Source of the DNA: Treponema sp.
Lineage (GTDB): Bacteria > Spirochaetota > Spirochaetia > Treponematales > Breznakiellaceae
DNA length: 12,566 bases
Direction of reading: 5' to 3'
NCBI GenBank assembly: GCA_031281855.1
Contig: JAITEW010000356.1
Coordinates: 1 to 12,566 of the forward strand
Below the pieces are notes generated by a model. That model worked only from the letters and a program-made list of their open reading frames with translations, had not been told where the DNA came from and made no database searches. This document shows, piece by piece, positions 1 to 7,275 of this stretch. Within the stretch, counting starts at the first letter, position 1. Every line of letters begins with the position of its first letter. A program made the translations under genes and the position numbers.

Positions 1-168
1 CCCTACTGTTCCCGTATTCTCTTTTACGAAGAAGCCGAACAGGGAGAGGAAGAATTCTTCGACAACGACGATTCCGGCAGCCTGTCGGATCTGGACGATA
101 TCGAAGAAGAAGATTATGACGAGGACGAGGAAGAAGAAGAAAAAGTAAATCTCAATTACGATGAATAA
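1..168 (+). CDS. C-terminal end of a zinc-ribbon protein (COG1579 / zf-RING_7-like), 5' partial
   Basis: Only the last 55 codons are in the window, in frame from base 1 to TAA at 166-168. The first visible residues, PYCSRILFYEE, match the end of the C-terminal zinc ribbon of COG1579 proteins, where a final CPxC pair is followed by a hydrophobic strand. The first Cys of that pair would lie just outside the window. COG1579 members usually have a long coiled coil before the ribbon and are predicted nucleic-acid-binding proteins; no precise function is established. The remaining 46 residues form a strikingly acidic tail, 26 of them Asp or Glu, including a DEDEEEEE run, and it is probably disordered. 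The gene ends 4-5 bases before the RNase P RNA. The family call rests on a short stretch, so it is moderate. Confidence 0.6.
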   Translation, partial: PYCSRILFYEEAEQGEEEFFDNDDSGSLSDLDDIEEEDYDEDEEEEEKVNLNYDE

Positions 169-172
169 CGTT

Positions 173-607
173 AAGCGATGAACCAAGCTGCCGCCCTGCT
201 GCCTGACTATCAGGCAAAGGGGAGGAAAGTCCGGGCTCCGCAGGGCATGATGCCGGGTAACGCCCGGGCGCGCGGTTGTCCGTTCACGGATAGCCGCGCG
301 ACAGACAGCGCAACAGAAAGTATACCGTCCGGCTGCCCAGCAGGCGGATAAGGGTGAAAAGGCGGGGTAAGAGCCCACCTCGGCTGCGGCGACGCAGCCG
401 GAACCATTCCGGCCCGGCCTTTTCGCCGGAACCGGAAAAGGGCAAGCCTCATCAGGAGCAAAGTCAAGCAGCGGTTGAACGGCCCGTTCAAAACCGCGGG
501 TAGACTGCACAGAGGATCCCTGCAAAGGGATTCGAAGACAGATGGCAGCGGCGCTTCGGGCTGTAAGGCCTGGGGCGTAACAGAACCCGGCTTATGGTTC
601 ATCGCTT
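173..607 (+). ncRNA. rnpB: RNase P RNA, bacterial type A (complete)
   Basis: This is the catalytic RNA of ribonuclease P, which removes 5' leaders from pre-tRNAs. The universal core is visible: CR-I GAGGAAAGTCCGGGCTC at 222-238, ACAGAAAGTATACCG at about 313-327, the AAGGGTGAAA...GGTAAGAGCCCACC block at 350-379, and CR-V ACAGAACCCGGCTTAT at 580-595, which pairs with CR-I as P4. The ends are set by a perfect 12-bp P1 helix, 173-184 with 596-607. Other helices can be read: P3 at 201-215; a 14-bp P12-like hairpin at 269-300 with two G-U pairs and a TTCA loop; a hairpin at 381-400 with a GCGA tetraloop; and P18 near 514-533 capped by a GCAA loop. The length of about 435 nt is on the large side for type A. 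A GGTT at about 474-477 may be the pre-tRNA CCA-contact loop. It begins about five bases after the preceding stop codon. Confidence 0.96.
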
Positions 608-611
608 TTTT
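596..611 (+). terminator. rnpB 3' end / terminator: P1 3' strand plus T-tract
   Basis: The 3' strand of the 12-bp P1 helix (596-607) runs directly into TTTTTT at 606-611. Pairing with 173-184 is long-range, so a classic local hairpin is not formed, but the T-run right after a GC-containing helix suggests that transcription or processing ends here. Confidence 0.45.
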
Positions 612-656
612 ATGCATAATCAGCACTGTTTATACCCCTGAAACCCTGTTATTACA

Positions 657-686
657 TTGACTTTTTCCGGTAAAATGGTTTATATA
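657..686 (+). promoter_or_regulatory. predicted sigma-70-type promoter for the mre operon
   Basis: TTGACT at 657-662 matches the -35 consensus in 5 of 6 bases. It is followed by TATATA at 681-686 (18-base spacer) or TTATAT at 680-685 (17-base spacer). It lies in the only non-coding gap of any size between rnpB and rodA, in an AT-rich stretch, and would serve the TPR-mreBCD-PBP2-rodA block. Transcription would begin near 692-694, only a few bases before the predicted ATG at 699. Confidence 0.5.
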
Positions 687-698
687 TTATGAAAAGAG

Positions 699-1637
699 AT
701 GCTCACAGGACGTCCAAAATCCGGTTATGGGGCTGGTTTTCATCGAAAACGAGCCCTCCGTAAAGCAGCGCTGGTATTTTTTGCGGTATTTCTCATTGTC
801 CTTATTCCGGCGCTGTTTATAAAATGGGGCGGCAGCGGGGTTAGCGGACAAAAGGACCTAAGGGCCCTGTGGGAATCCGGTTCTTTTGCGGAAGTCTACG
901 CCGAAACCGGAGCCATGCTTCAGGAAACCCCCCTGGACTACTTCCTCCTTACCAGTCGCGGTTTTTCGGCGTACCAGTTGGCGTCTGCACAGATAAACCA
1001 TTACGATACGCAGACCTATATTGACGACTGCATCTGGTCCCTCCGTAAGGCCATGCTCTCCGGCGACACCCGGACCAGGGGCCAGCTCTATTACGTTCTT
1101 GGGAAGGCCTATTATGACAAAGGTTCCGGATACGCCGACCTGGCGGTGAAGTACCTGGAAAAAGCCAGGGACTCAGGGTACGGAGTAGTGGATATTCCCC
1201 AGTACCTGGGCCTGGCTTATGCCGCTGTCAGGGATTACCGGAGCAGCGTAGCCGCTTTCAGCCTTGCTCTGGGCGGGCCGGATTCCCCTTCGGACGTGCT
1301 TCTGCTTTCCATAGCCCGTTCCTACCTTGCTCTGGAGGAATACGAATCCGCCGGGGCGTACCTGATCCGGTGCGTGGACGTTTCTAAAGATTCAAAATTG
1401 ATAGCCTCTGCGAGGCTCCTTTTGGGAAGTATTTTGGCAAAAAAAGGGGATGCTTCCGGCGCCGAAGCCCAGTACCTCAAAGTGCTGGAGGAAGAAGGGG
1501 AAAATGCCGATGCTCATTACCAGTTAGGCGAATTATACGATACCGGGGGGGACCCCATACGCGCCAGGGCTGAATGGCGCAGGGCGGTAAGAATCGATCC
1601 CGCCCACAGACAGGCCAGGGCGCGGTTAAATATTTAA
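699..1637 (+). CDS. membrane-anchored TPR protein upstream of mreB
   Basis: This 312-residue protein has a basic N-terminus (several Arg and Lys in residues 5-22), one hydrophobic segment at about 23-41, then a long soluble part of helical repeats. The last repeat is a good TPR at about 268-302 (ADAHYQLGELYDTGGDP...AEWRRAVRIDP); others are seen from about residue 128 onward (YYVLGKAYYDKG, PQYLGLAYAAVRDY, LLLSIARSYLALEEYESA, ARLLLGSILAKKGD). TPRs bind other proteins, so this is likely a periplasm-facing or membrane-associated adaptor. Its position as first gene of the mreBCD-PBP2-rodA block suggests a role in cell elongation or envelope assembly, which is inference. The ATG at 699 is the only usable start before the membrane segment; GAAAAGAG lies directly against it, so the ribosome site is poorly spaced. 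I know no gene symbol for it. Confidence 0.88.
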   Translation: MLTGRPKSGYGAGFHRKRALRKAALVFFAVFLIVLIPALFIKWGGSGVSGQKDLRALWESGSFAEVYAETGAMLQETPLDYFLLTSRGFSAYQLASAQINHYDTQTYIDDCIWSLRKAMLSGDTRTRGQLYYVLGKAYYDKGSGYADLAVKYLEKARDSGYGVVDIPQYLGLAYAAVRDYRSSVAAFSLALGGPDSPSDVLLLSIARSYLALEEYESAGAYLIRCVDVSKDSKLIASARLLLGSILAKKGDASGAEAQYLKVLEEEGENADAHYQLGELYDTGGDPIRARAEWRRAVRIDPAHRQARARLNI

Positions 1638-1652
1638 AGCCCTTACTACACA

Positions 1653-1673
1653 GGGGAAGGACCCCGGTTTTTT
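1653..1673 (+). promoter_or_regulatory. possible small hairpin plus T-run in front of mreB
   Basis: GGGG (1653-1656), loop AAGGA, CCCC (1662-1665), then GG and TTTTTT (1668-1673), just upstream of the mreB ribosome site. The stem is only 4 bp, so it is at best a weak pause or attenuator. Confidence 0.15.
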
Positions 1674-1682
1674 GGAGGAAAT

Positions 1683-2708
1683 ATGTTCGGACGCAATTCA
1701 TCAGACATAGGGATAGATTTAGGAACCTGTAATACCCTTATTTATATACGCGGTAAGGGAATCGTCATCAACGAACCTTCTGTTGTGGCCGTAGAGCGGG
1801 GCACGAAAAAGGTAATGGCCGTAGGGGCCGACGCAAAACGCATGCTCTTCAAGACTCCTGCCAATATTATCGCCATCAAGCCCCTCCAGGACGGGGTTAT
1901 AGCGGATCTTGAGTCTACAGAAAAGATGATCCGGTATTTTATCTCCAAAGTAATGCCCCGGTACAGGTTCATAAAGCCCCGGATGGTTATCGGAGTTCCT
2001 TCGTGCATCACCGAAGTGGAACGCCGGGCAGTGGAAGAAAGCGCCTACAAAGCAGGGGCCCGGGAAGTAACGGTTATCGAGGAAAGCCTCGCCGCCGCTA
2101 TCGGGGCGGATATTCCTATTTTCGAGCCCGCGGGACACATGGTCTGCGACATCGGCGGCGGGACTTCGGAAATCTCGGTTATATCCCTGGGGGGTATGGT
2201 GGTTACCAGCGCCATACGCCTTGGAGGCGACAAATTTGACGAAGCCATTATCCGCTATGTCCGGAGCACCCATAACCTCATTATCGGAGGCGGCGTCGCG
2301 GAGCGGCTCAAAATAGAGATAGGCAACGCATCTCCTGACAAGACCATCGAAAAGGTGGAGATCAAGGGGACCGACGCCATCACGGGGCTGCCCAGGAGGC
2401 TGGAGATAGACAGCACCGGGGTACGGGAAGCTTTGATGGAACCTATAACCAAAATCGTTGACGAAATCAAATCCACTCTGGGCAAAACGCCGCCGGAGCT
2501 GGCCGCGGACATAGCGGAACGGGGTATCGTGATGACCGGAGGAGGTTCCCTCCTTAAAGGGCTGCCCAAGCTTATCGCAAAAGAAACAGGAGTCCCTGTT
2601 TTCCTGGCCGAACAGCCCCTGAACTGCGTCGCCTTAGGGGCGGGAAAGTATTTTGATTTTGTTAAGGGTTTTAACAGCACCCGCGGCGATTACGACGATC
2701 TGAACTAG
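1683..2708 (+). CDS. mreB: rod shape-determining protein MreB (bacterial actin)
   Basis: This 341-residue protein has the usual MreB length. MreB polymerises on the inner face of the membrane and positions the peptidoglycan-elongation (Rod) machinery. Actin-fold motifs are clear: phosphate-1 loop IDLGTCNT at residues 11-18, the GVPSCITEVERRA segment at 104-116, the IEESLAAAIG helix at 132-141, phosphate-2 loop DIGGGTSE at 156-163, the THNLIIG...AERLKIEIG segment at 196-214, and adenosine-binding GIVMTGGGS at 281-289. The ATG is preceded by a strong GGAGG at 1674-1678 with a 4-base spacer. mreC starts 3 bases after its stop. The order mreB-mreC-mreD-PBP2-rodA supports the identification. Confidence 0.98.
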   Translation: MFGRNSSDIGIDLGTCNTLIYIRGKGIVINEPSVVAVERGTKKVMAVGADAKRMLFKTPANIIAIKPLQDGVIADLESTEKMIRYFISKVMPRYRFIKPRMVIGVPSCITEVERRAVEESAYKAGAREVTVIEESLAAAIGADIPIFEPAGHMVCDIGGGTSEISVISLGGMVVTSAIRLGGDKFDEAIIRYVRSTHNLIIGGGVAERLKIEIGNASPDKTIEKVEIKGTDAITGLPRRLEIDSTGVREALMEPITKIVDEIKSTLGKTPPELAADIAERGIVMTGGGSLLKGLPKLIAKETGVPVFLAEQPLNCVALGAGKYFDFVKGFNSTRGDYDDLN

Positions 2709-2711
2709 GTT

Positions 2712-3581
2712 ATGGCTTTTAACAAGGGCAAGAAGAAAAACAGTCCTTTGAGCGCAGAAGCCTATGTTTTTGCCGCACTTATGGCGGTTTCTTTTGGGCT
2801 GCTCTTTTTTTCTACCGGAAATTTTGCCGCAGAGGTAAAAAACCTGGGCCTTTCGGTATTTTCCGGCCTCAGGGGGGGGATCTACGAAGCCACGTCCCTG
2901 GTATCAAGAACTGTGCTTTCCATCAGGGAGCTTGCCATACTCAGGCGGGAGTATACTGAACTCACCGAACGGATCGCCAGGTATGAACAACTGGAGCGGA
3001 GCGCCGCTGAGATATGGCAGGAGAACAACCGTTTGCGGGAACAACTGGGGTTTTCCCAGACCCTGCGGTACCGCCATATACCGGCTGAACTTACCGGCAG
3101 GGATCCGGATAACCTCTTTTCGGCCTTTGTAATCAACAAGGGAAGCCGCGCCGGGGTGGCCGTAAATATGCCGGTTATCGCGTATCAGGGCGGGACCCAG
3201 GGCCTTGTAGGGAAAGTCGTCCAAGCCGGGGCTTTTGAAAGCCTGGTAATGCCCCTTTACGATGCAAGCTCTTTTGTCTCTTCCCGCCTTTCAGAATCCC
3301 GCTACGAAGGGATCACCGAAGGCCAGGGGAACCCGGAGAATCCCCTGATAATGCGCTTTATCCAGAAACGCGCCAGGGACGAGATTAGCATCGGCGAAAT
3401 GGCGGTATCTTCCGGCCTTGGGGGAATTTACCCTTCAGGCATCAATATAGGCCGGGTAAGCCGTATCAATTACCAGGAAAACGAAATATCCATGGATGTG
3501 GAACTTGAAGCGTCTATAGATTTTTCCAGGCTTGAATACGTATTCGTCATCGACGCCGCAAAAGAGGAAGCTGATGGCTAA
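2712..3581 (+). CDS. mreC: rod shape-determining protein MreC
   Basis: This 289-residue protein has the MreC plan: a lysine-rich cytoplasmic start, one membrane helix at about 17-34, a periplasmic coiled coil at about 65-113 rich in Glu, Arg and Leu, then the two-barrel MreC domain from about 120 to 282. In that domain, FVINKGSRAGVAVNMPVIA followed by GLVGKV is typical of the family. MreC links MreB to PBP2 and RodA in the periplasm and is thought to activate PBP2. The gene follows mreB by 3 bases; the only Shine-Dalgarno-like bases (AGG at 2707-2709) are close to the ATG, so translational coupling to mreB is likely. Its 3' end overlaps mreD by 8 bases. Confidence 0.95.
   Translation: MAFNKGKKKNSPLSAEAYVFAALMAVSFGLLFFSTGNFAAEVKNLGLSVFSGLRGGIYEATSLVSRTVLSIRELAILRREYTELTERIARYEQLERSAAEIWQENNRLREQLGFSQTLRYRHIPAELTGRDPDNLFSAFVINKGSRAGVAVNMPVIAYQGGTQGLVGKVVQAGAFESLVMPLYDASSFVSSRLSESRYEGITEGQGNPENPLIMRFIQKRARDEISIGEMAVSSGLGGIYPSGINIGRVSRINYQENEISMDVELEASIDFSRLEYVFVIDAAKEEADG
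3564..3570 (+). promoter_or_regulatory. ribosome binding site deciding the mreD start
   Basis: GAGGAAG lies 3 bases before ATG 3574, inside the end of mreC. It supports starting mreD here and not at an earlier in-frame codon at 3532. Confidence 0.6.
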
Positions 3582-4086
3582 AAGAGTGGCCTGGATCGCT
3601 GCCTTTTGCGTTGCCGCTGCGCTGCTCCAGTCGACCATACTGAGCCGGCTTGCGATCTACCGGGCTGTGCCGGATCTGGCGCTTGGGATAATCGTATACG
3701 CTGCGTATGTCAACGGCACCATGACCGGCCAGCTTTCGGGCTTCTTTTCGGGCCTGCTCATAGATTTTCTTTCAGCGGCGCCTTTGGGGCTCAATACCCT
3801 GGTACGCACCCTTGTAGGCGCGCTGGCAGGGATCATGAAAGGGACCTTTTTCCTGGACGTATTTTTTCTCCCTATGGCCCTTTGCGCCGGAGCGACAGCC
3901 GTCAAGGCCCTTCTGTACTTCCTCCTTCACCTCCTCATACCCGGAATCGTTCCTTCGTATGATTTTATGACCCCTGTTTTCTGGGTGGAACTGGCTATGA
4001 ATACCCTTACGGCGCCTCTGCTGTTCGGTTTTCTGCGGCTTTTTGAGCCCCTGCTCGCAGGAAGGAGGGAAGCCAATGGCAGGTGA
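3574..4086 (+). CDS. mreD: rod shape-determining protein MreD
   Basis: From ATG 3574 this is a 170-residue, strongly hydrophobic protein with about five or six membrane segments, the size and character of MreD. Family-like features are the N-terminal hydrophobic helix ending in QSTILSRL, the PDLALGIIVY segment, and GFFSGLLIDFLSAAPLGLNTL, where the G..GLL.D and PLGL pattern is typical. MreD is an integral membrane partner of MreC in the Rod complex; sequence conservation is low in the family, so gene position carries part of the call. The start is taken at 3574 because of GAGGAAG just upstream and an 8-base overlap with the mreC stop; the longer reading from 3532 would overlap mreC by 50 bases. 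Its last 11 bases overlap the PBP2 gene. Confidence 0.92.
   Translation: MAKRVAWIAAFCVAAALLQSTILSRLAIYRAVPDLALGIIVYAAYVNGTMTGQLSGFFSGLLIDFLSAAPLGLNTLVRTLVGALAGIMKGTFFLDVFFLPMALCAGATAVKALLYFLLHLLIPGIVPSYDFMTPVFWVELAMNTLTAPLLFGFLRLFEPLLAGRREANGR
4064..4070 (+). promoter_or_regulatory. ribosome binding site deciding the PBP2 start
   Basis: GGAGGGA ends 5 bases before ATG 4076, within the mreD coding sequence. It favours ATG 4076 over the in-frame TTG at 4043. Confidence 0.65.
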
Positions 4087-5944
4087 GCGCGGTGAACGCG
4101 AAGAAAGGTCCGAAGGCCGCATAACCCTTCTCAGGGCCGTATTCATCGTCATTTTTGTGATATACGCTGTACGGCTTTTCAGCATGCAGATCCTGAGCGG
4201 GGAACTGTACCGGTCCAGGGCGCAGAACATCGCCCGGAGGACGACGATCATCCCTGCCCAGCGCGGGGAGATATACGACCGCAATTATAACCAGCCCCTG
4301 GTGCTCAACACCGATTCCTTCGCTGTGAGCATCACGCCTGCTGAAGTTCCCAGAGGGGAGATGCAGAACATCATCGAAAAACTGGCTGCTGTCCTGAATG
4401 TGCCTAAGGAACAGATTGAACGGAAAGTCCCTCCTTCAATCTACTACCTCTACCAGCCGGTAGAAGTAGCGTCTAACGTGCCTTTCGGCACCATCGCCGC
4501 CCTGGCGGAACAGGTTGACGCTTTTCCCGGTTTGAGCTGGCAGTCCAAACCTATGCGGAATTACGCTGAAACCGGAAGCCTTTCCCATATCATCGGGTAT
4601 GTAGGAGAGATAACCAGGGATGAGCTTACTATGATGTACAACAAGGGGTATCAGCAGGGGGATATAATCGGCAAGAACGGCATTGAACGCCAGTACGATG
4701 AAATCCTTCGGGGCAGGGAAGGCCGGGAGACCAGGACCGTCGATGTCCGGGGGCGGAGGGTCTCTGGGGACAACACCCGGGTCGCGCCTGCTATGGGAAA
4801 GAACCTGGTGCTCACTATTGACCGCGAAATTCAGACCCTTGCGGAAAAAGCCCTTGGGCAGCGTATTGGGGCTGTGGTGGTATTGCGCCCTTCTAACGGC
4901 GAAATCCTCGCTATGGTTTCTTACCCCTGGTACAATCCCAATATTTTCAACCATTCGGATCTGGGCCAGGAATACCAGGCCCTGGTAACCGATCCTAATA
5001 AGCCCCTTTTGAACCGGGCCATACAGTCCAGTTATCCGCCTGCTTCGACTTTTAAGATCGTCATGTCCACAGGGATACTGGCGGAAAACGCGTTCCCTCC
5101 TGAACAGACAGTGGACTGTTTGGGGGAAATCACCTACGGCGACCGGGTCTGGCGCTGCCACATACGCCGGCCCGGGCACGGAAGGCTCAACCTGCACCAG
5201 GCTATGGCCCAGTCCTGCGATATCTATTACTGGAACATAGGGCGCGACTACCTGGGAGTTGAAAACATCGTAAACTACGCCAGGGAATACGGCTTTGGCG
5301 AACAGACAGGCATCGATCTTCCCGGTGAGATCAGCGGCTTCCTCCCGACGCCGCAGTGGAAAGACCGGCGCTACCATGAACGCTGGCTTGGAGGGGACAC
5401 TATGAATATGTCCATAGGCCAGGGCTATACCCTGGTAACCCCTTTGCAGGAAGCCAACATGGCCGCTATGGCGGCTAACGGCGGCGTCATCTATGAACCG
5501 CATCTTCTTAAGGAAGTGCGGGACCCCCAGACCGGGGCGGTAGAGTTGAGCGTTGAACCCAGGGTCCTCAGGGAGAGCGATCTGGAAAGCGCCGTTTTTG
5601 AACAGGTTCAGCGCGACATGCGGGGGGTCATCAGCGAAGGGACCGCCAGGTTTCCTTTGAATATAAAAGCCGTGGAAATTGCCGGCAAGACCGGAACCGG
5701 CGAAGTGGGGCTTCAGGACCAGTGGCACTCGTGGTTTACCTCTTACGCACCTTATGAAACCAGCGATCCCGGCGAGCGGGTAGTGGTAACAGTCATTGTA
5801 GAAGCCGTAAACAACTGGGAATGGTGGGCCGTCTATTGCGCCGCTATTATCTACCAGGGCATTTTCGCAAACCAGACCTACGAGGAGGCGGTTCGTACCC
5901 TGGGCATTCAAAACAACCAGCCCATCGTCGGCCGCCGGGAATAA
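4076..5944 (+). CDS. mrdA: penicillin-binding protein 2, peptidoglycan DD-transpeptidase
   Basis: This 622-residue class B penicillin-binding protein is close in length to E. coli PBP2 (633). It cross-links peptidoglycan during elongation, together with RodA. A cytoplasmic start rich in Arg and Glu is followed by one membrane anchor at about 17-37. Next comes the dimerisation/pedestal region, including IIPAQRGEIYDRN, and then the transpeptidase domain. The catalytic motifs are intact: STFK with nucleophile Ser324 and Lys327, SCD at 380-382 (the SxD form usual in PBP2, where other PBPs have SxN), and KTGTGE from Lys538. A YNKGYQQGDIIGKNGIERQYD segment typical of PBP2 precedes the transpeptidase domain. 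The ATG at 4076 has GGAGGGA 5 bases upstream; the gene overlaps mreD by 11 bases, and rodA starts 20 bases after its stop. It is a predicted beta-lactam target. Confidence 0.97.
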   Translation: MAGERGEREERSEGRITLLRAVFIVIFVIYAVRLFSMQILSGELYRSRAQNIARRTTIIPAQRGEIYDRNYNQPLVLNTDSFAVSITPAEVPRGEMQNIIEKLAAVLNVPKEQIERKVPPSIYYLYQPVEVASNVPFGTIAALAEQVDAFPGLSWQSKPMRNYAETGSLSHIIGYVGEITRDELTMMYNKGYQQGDIIGKNGIERQYDEILRGREGRETRTVDVRGRRVSGDNTRVAPAMGKNLVLTIDREIQTLAEKALGQRIGAVVVLRPSNGEILAMVSYPWYNPNIFNHSDLGQEYQALVTDPNKPLLNRAIQSSYPPASTFKIVMSTGILAENAFPPEQTVDCLGEITYGDRVWRCHIRRPGHGRLNLHQAMAQSCDIYYWNIGRDYLGVENIVNYAREYGFGEQTGIDLPGEISGFLPTPQWKDRRYHERWLGGDTMNMSIGQGYTLVTPLQEANMAAMAANGGVIYEPHLLKEVRDPQTGAVELSVEPRVLRESDLESAVFEQVQRDMRGVISEGTARFPLNIKAVEIAGKTGTGEVGLQDQWHSWFTSYAPYETSDPGERVVVTVIVEAVNNWEWWAVYCAAIIYQGIFANQTYEEAVRTLGIQNNQPIVGRRE

Positions 5945-5964
5945 CGCCGGAAGCGCAGCATATT

Positions 5965-7275
5965 ATGAGAATACGGAATTTTCTTGAAATCGATTTTTTC
6001 CTCTTTTTTGCCGCCCTTATCCTGACGGTTTTTGGTGTTCTTTTTATTTATTCATCAGGGGTTACCTCTGCGGGGGTTCTGGTTTCTACCGAATACTTGC
6101 GGCAGATCATCTGGGGCATCAGCGGGGTTATAATCGCCCTTGTTCTGGTTCTGCTGGATTACCGGCGTATACGGGATCTGTCCGTCTGGCTGTACCTGGG
6201 AACCCTGGCCCTTCTTGTGTATACCTGTTTTTTCGGACGCCTGGTGAACGGCGCCAGGGCCTGGATCGGCATAGGCGCTTTCGGCATCCAGCCTTCGGAA
6301 TTCGCAAAAATCACGACTATCATATTTCTGGCCCGCTATCTGGCGGATTCCGGGAGAGAGGCTAACGACTTTTTTCGTTTTTTTGTTTCCTGCCTGATTG
6401 TCCTTGTGCCTATGGGCGTCATTCTCCTGCAGCCGGACTTCGGAACTTCCCTTGTTTTTATCCCGATACTTTTGGTGATGACCTTTGTTGCCGGAGTGGC
6501 TATCAGGTACGTGGTTTTTCTGATCGCCTGTATCGGCCTGACAGTCATCCTTATGGTGCTGCCCCTGTGGCAGAGCTATATTATCCGCAGCTCTTCTTCC
6601 TCTTTGGCCTTTCTTAGCAATATCCGGTTTACCGCAATCGCCATCCTGGGACTCACGGTTATCGGGCTCATCGCCCTTTTCGGTTTCAAAAAATACAAGA
6701 AGCGTTATTTTTACTGGATTCTCTATTCAGCGGCAGTAGGGGTTTTTTCTTTTGGAGCTTCGTTTATGTCCCACAGCGTCCTCAAGGATTACCAGATCAT
6801 GCGGCTCATTGTTTTTCTCGATCCCGATGTGGATCCCCAGGGCGCGGGCTGGAATATAATCCAGTCCATTACCGCTATCGGCTCAGGGGGGCTTACCGGC
6901 AAAGGCTACCTCCAGGGGACCCAGAGCCATTACCGGTTTCTTCCCCAGCAAAGCACGGATTTCATCTTTTCGATATTCACCGAAGAATGGGGGCTTTTAG
7001 GGGGCCTTCTGGTCTTCGGCCTTTTTCTCCTTATTATCCTGCGGCTGGTTAGAATTACGCGGACCACTGCCGACCCCTTCGGGGCTTATATCACCGCAGG
7101 GCTTTCGGGAATGTACATCTTTCATTTTCTCATCAATGTAGGGATGACTATGGGCATTATGCCCATTACCGGGATCCCCCTGCTCTTTATGTCCTACGGC
7201 GGATCCGCCATTATCTCCGCTATGGCGGGTATAGGCCTGGCCCTGAGCATCCATGTCCGGAGGTACCTCCGCTGA
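5965..7275 (+). CDS. rodA: RodA, SEDS-family peptidoglycan glycosyltransferase, with extra membrane segment
   Basis: RodA polymerises lipid II into glycan strands in the Rod complex, paired with PBP2. Family marks are VNGARAWIGIG followed by QPSEFAK at 94-115, QPDFGTSLV at 156-164, FLDPDVDPQGAGWNIIQS at 284-301, IGSGGLTGKG at about 305-314, and FLPQQSTDFIFSIFTEEWG near 325-341 (Asp332). The conserved Asp in the FLDPxxDP loop (Asp290 or a neighbour) is the expected catalytic site. At 436 residues it is well above the roughly 370 of E. coli RodA. The excess lies between QPDFGTSLV and the DYQxxR motif, at about 203-270, and includes two hydrophobic stretches (about 223-240 and 249-266) around a basic FKKYKKR turn. 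The start at 5965 has only a weak GGAAG upstream; an earlier in-frame codon at 5821 lies inside PBP2 and encodes a non-membrane leader, so it was rejected. Confidence 0.95.
   Translation: MRIRNFLEIDFFLFFAALILTVFGVLFIYSSGVTSAGVLVSTEYLRQIIWGISGVIIALVLVLLDYRRIRDLSVWLYLGTLALLVYTCFFGRLVNGARAWIGIGAFGIQPSEFAKITTIIFLARYLADSGREANDFFRFFVSCLIVLVPMGVILLQPDFGTSLVFIPILLVMTFVAGVAIRYVVFLIACIGLTVILMVLPLWQSYIIRSSSSSLAFLSNIRFTAIAILGLTVIGLIALFGFKKYKKRYFYWILYSAAVGVFSFGASFMSHSVLKDYQIMRLIVFLDPDVDPQGAGWNIIQSITAIGSGGLTGKGYLQGTQSHYRFLPQQSTDFIFSIFTEEWGLLGGLLVFGLFLLIILRLVRITRTTADPFGAYITAGLSGMYIFHFLINVGMTMGIMPITGIPLLFMSYGGSAIISAMAGIGLALSIHVRRYLR
7258..7274 (+). promoter_or_regulatory. Shine-Dalgarno in a 14-base palindrome before a CTG start, overlapping the rodA stop
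   Basis: CGGAGGTACCTCCG (7258-7271) is a perfect palindrome. It contains GGAGG at 7259-7263, which is 8 bases before CTG 7272-7274, and CTGA joins the new start to the rodA stop TGA (7273-7275). In mRNA it could fold as a 5-bp stem with a GTAC loop that hides the ribosome site until ribosomes finishing rodA open it, so translational coupling is likely. The pairing and the coupling are inference. Confidence 0.6.

Noticed and set aside
210..660. Open frames on both strands (210-626 minus, 475-660 plus) over the rnpB region
   Set aside because: They lie on the RNase P RNA, whose conserved core and pairing fully explain the sequence; the translations resemble no protein family.
5733..5749. TGGCAC resembling a sigma-54 -24 element
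   Set aside because: The required TTGC-type -12 element is missing at the correct spacing, and it is inside the PBP2 transpeptidase codons.
4436..5911. 491-codon open frame on the minus strand
   Set aside because: It is exactly antisense to PBP2, which has intact catalytic motifs; long antisense frames arise from the codon use of G+C-richer genes.
5821..5964. Extended rodA start at 5821
   Set aside because: It would overlap PBP2 by over 120 bases and add a non-hydrophobic, Arg/Pro/Gly-rich leader not seen in RodA.
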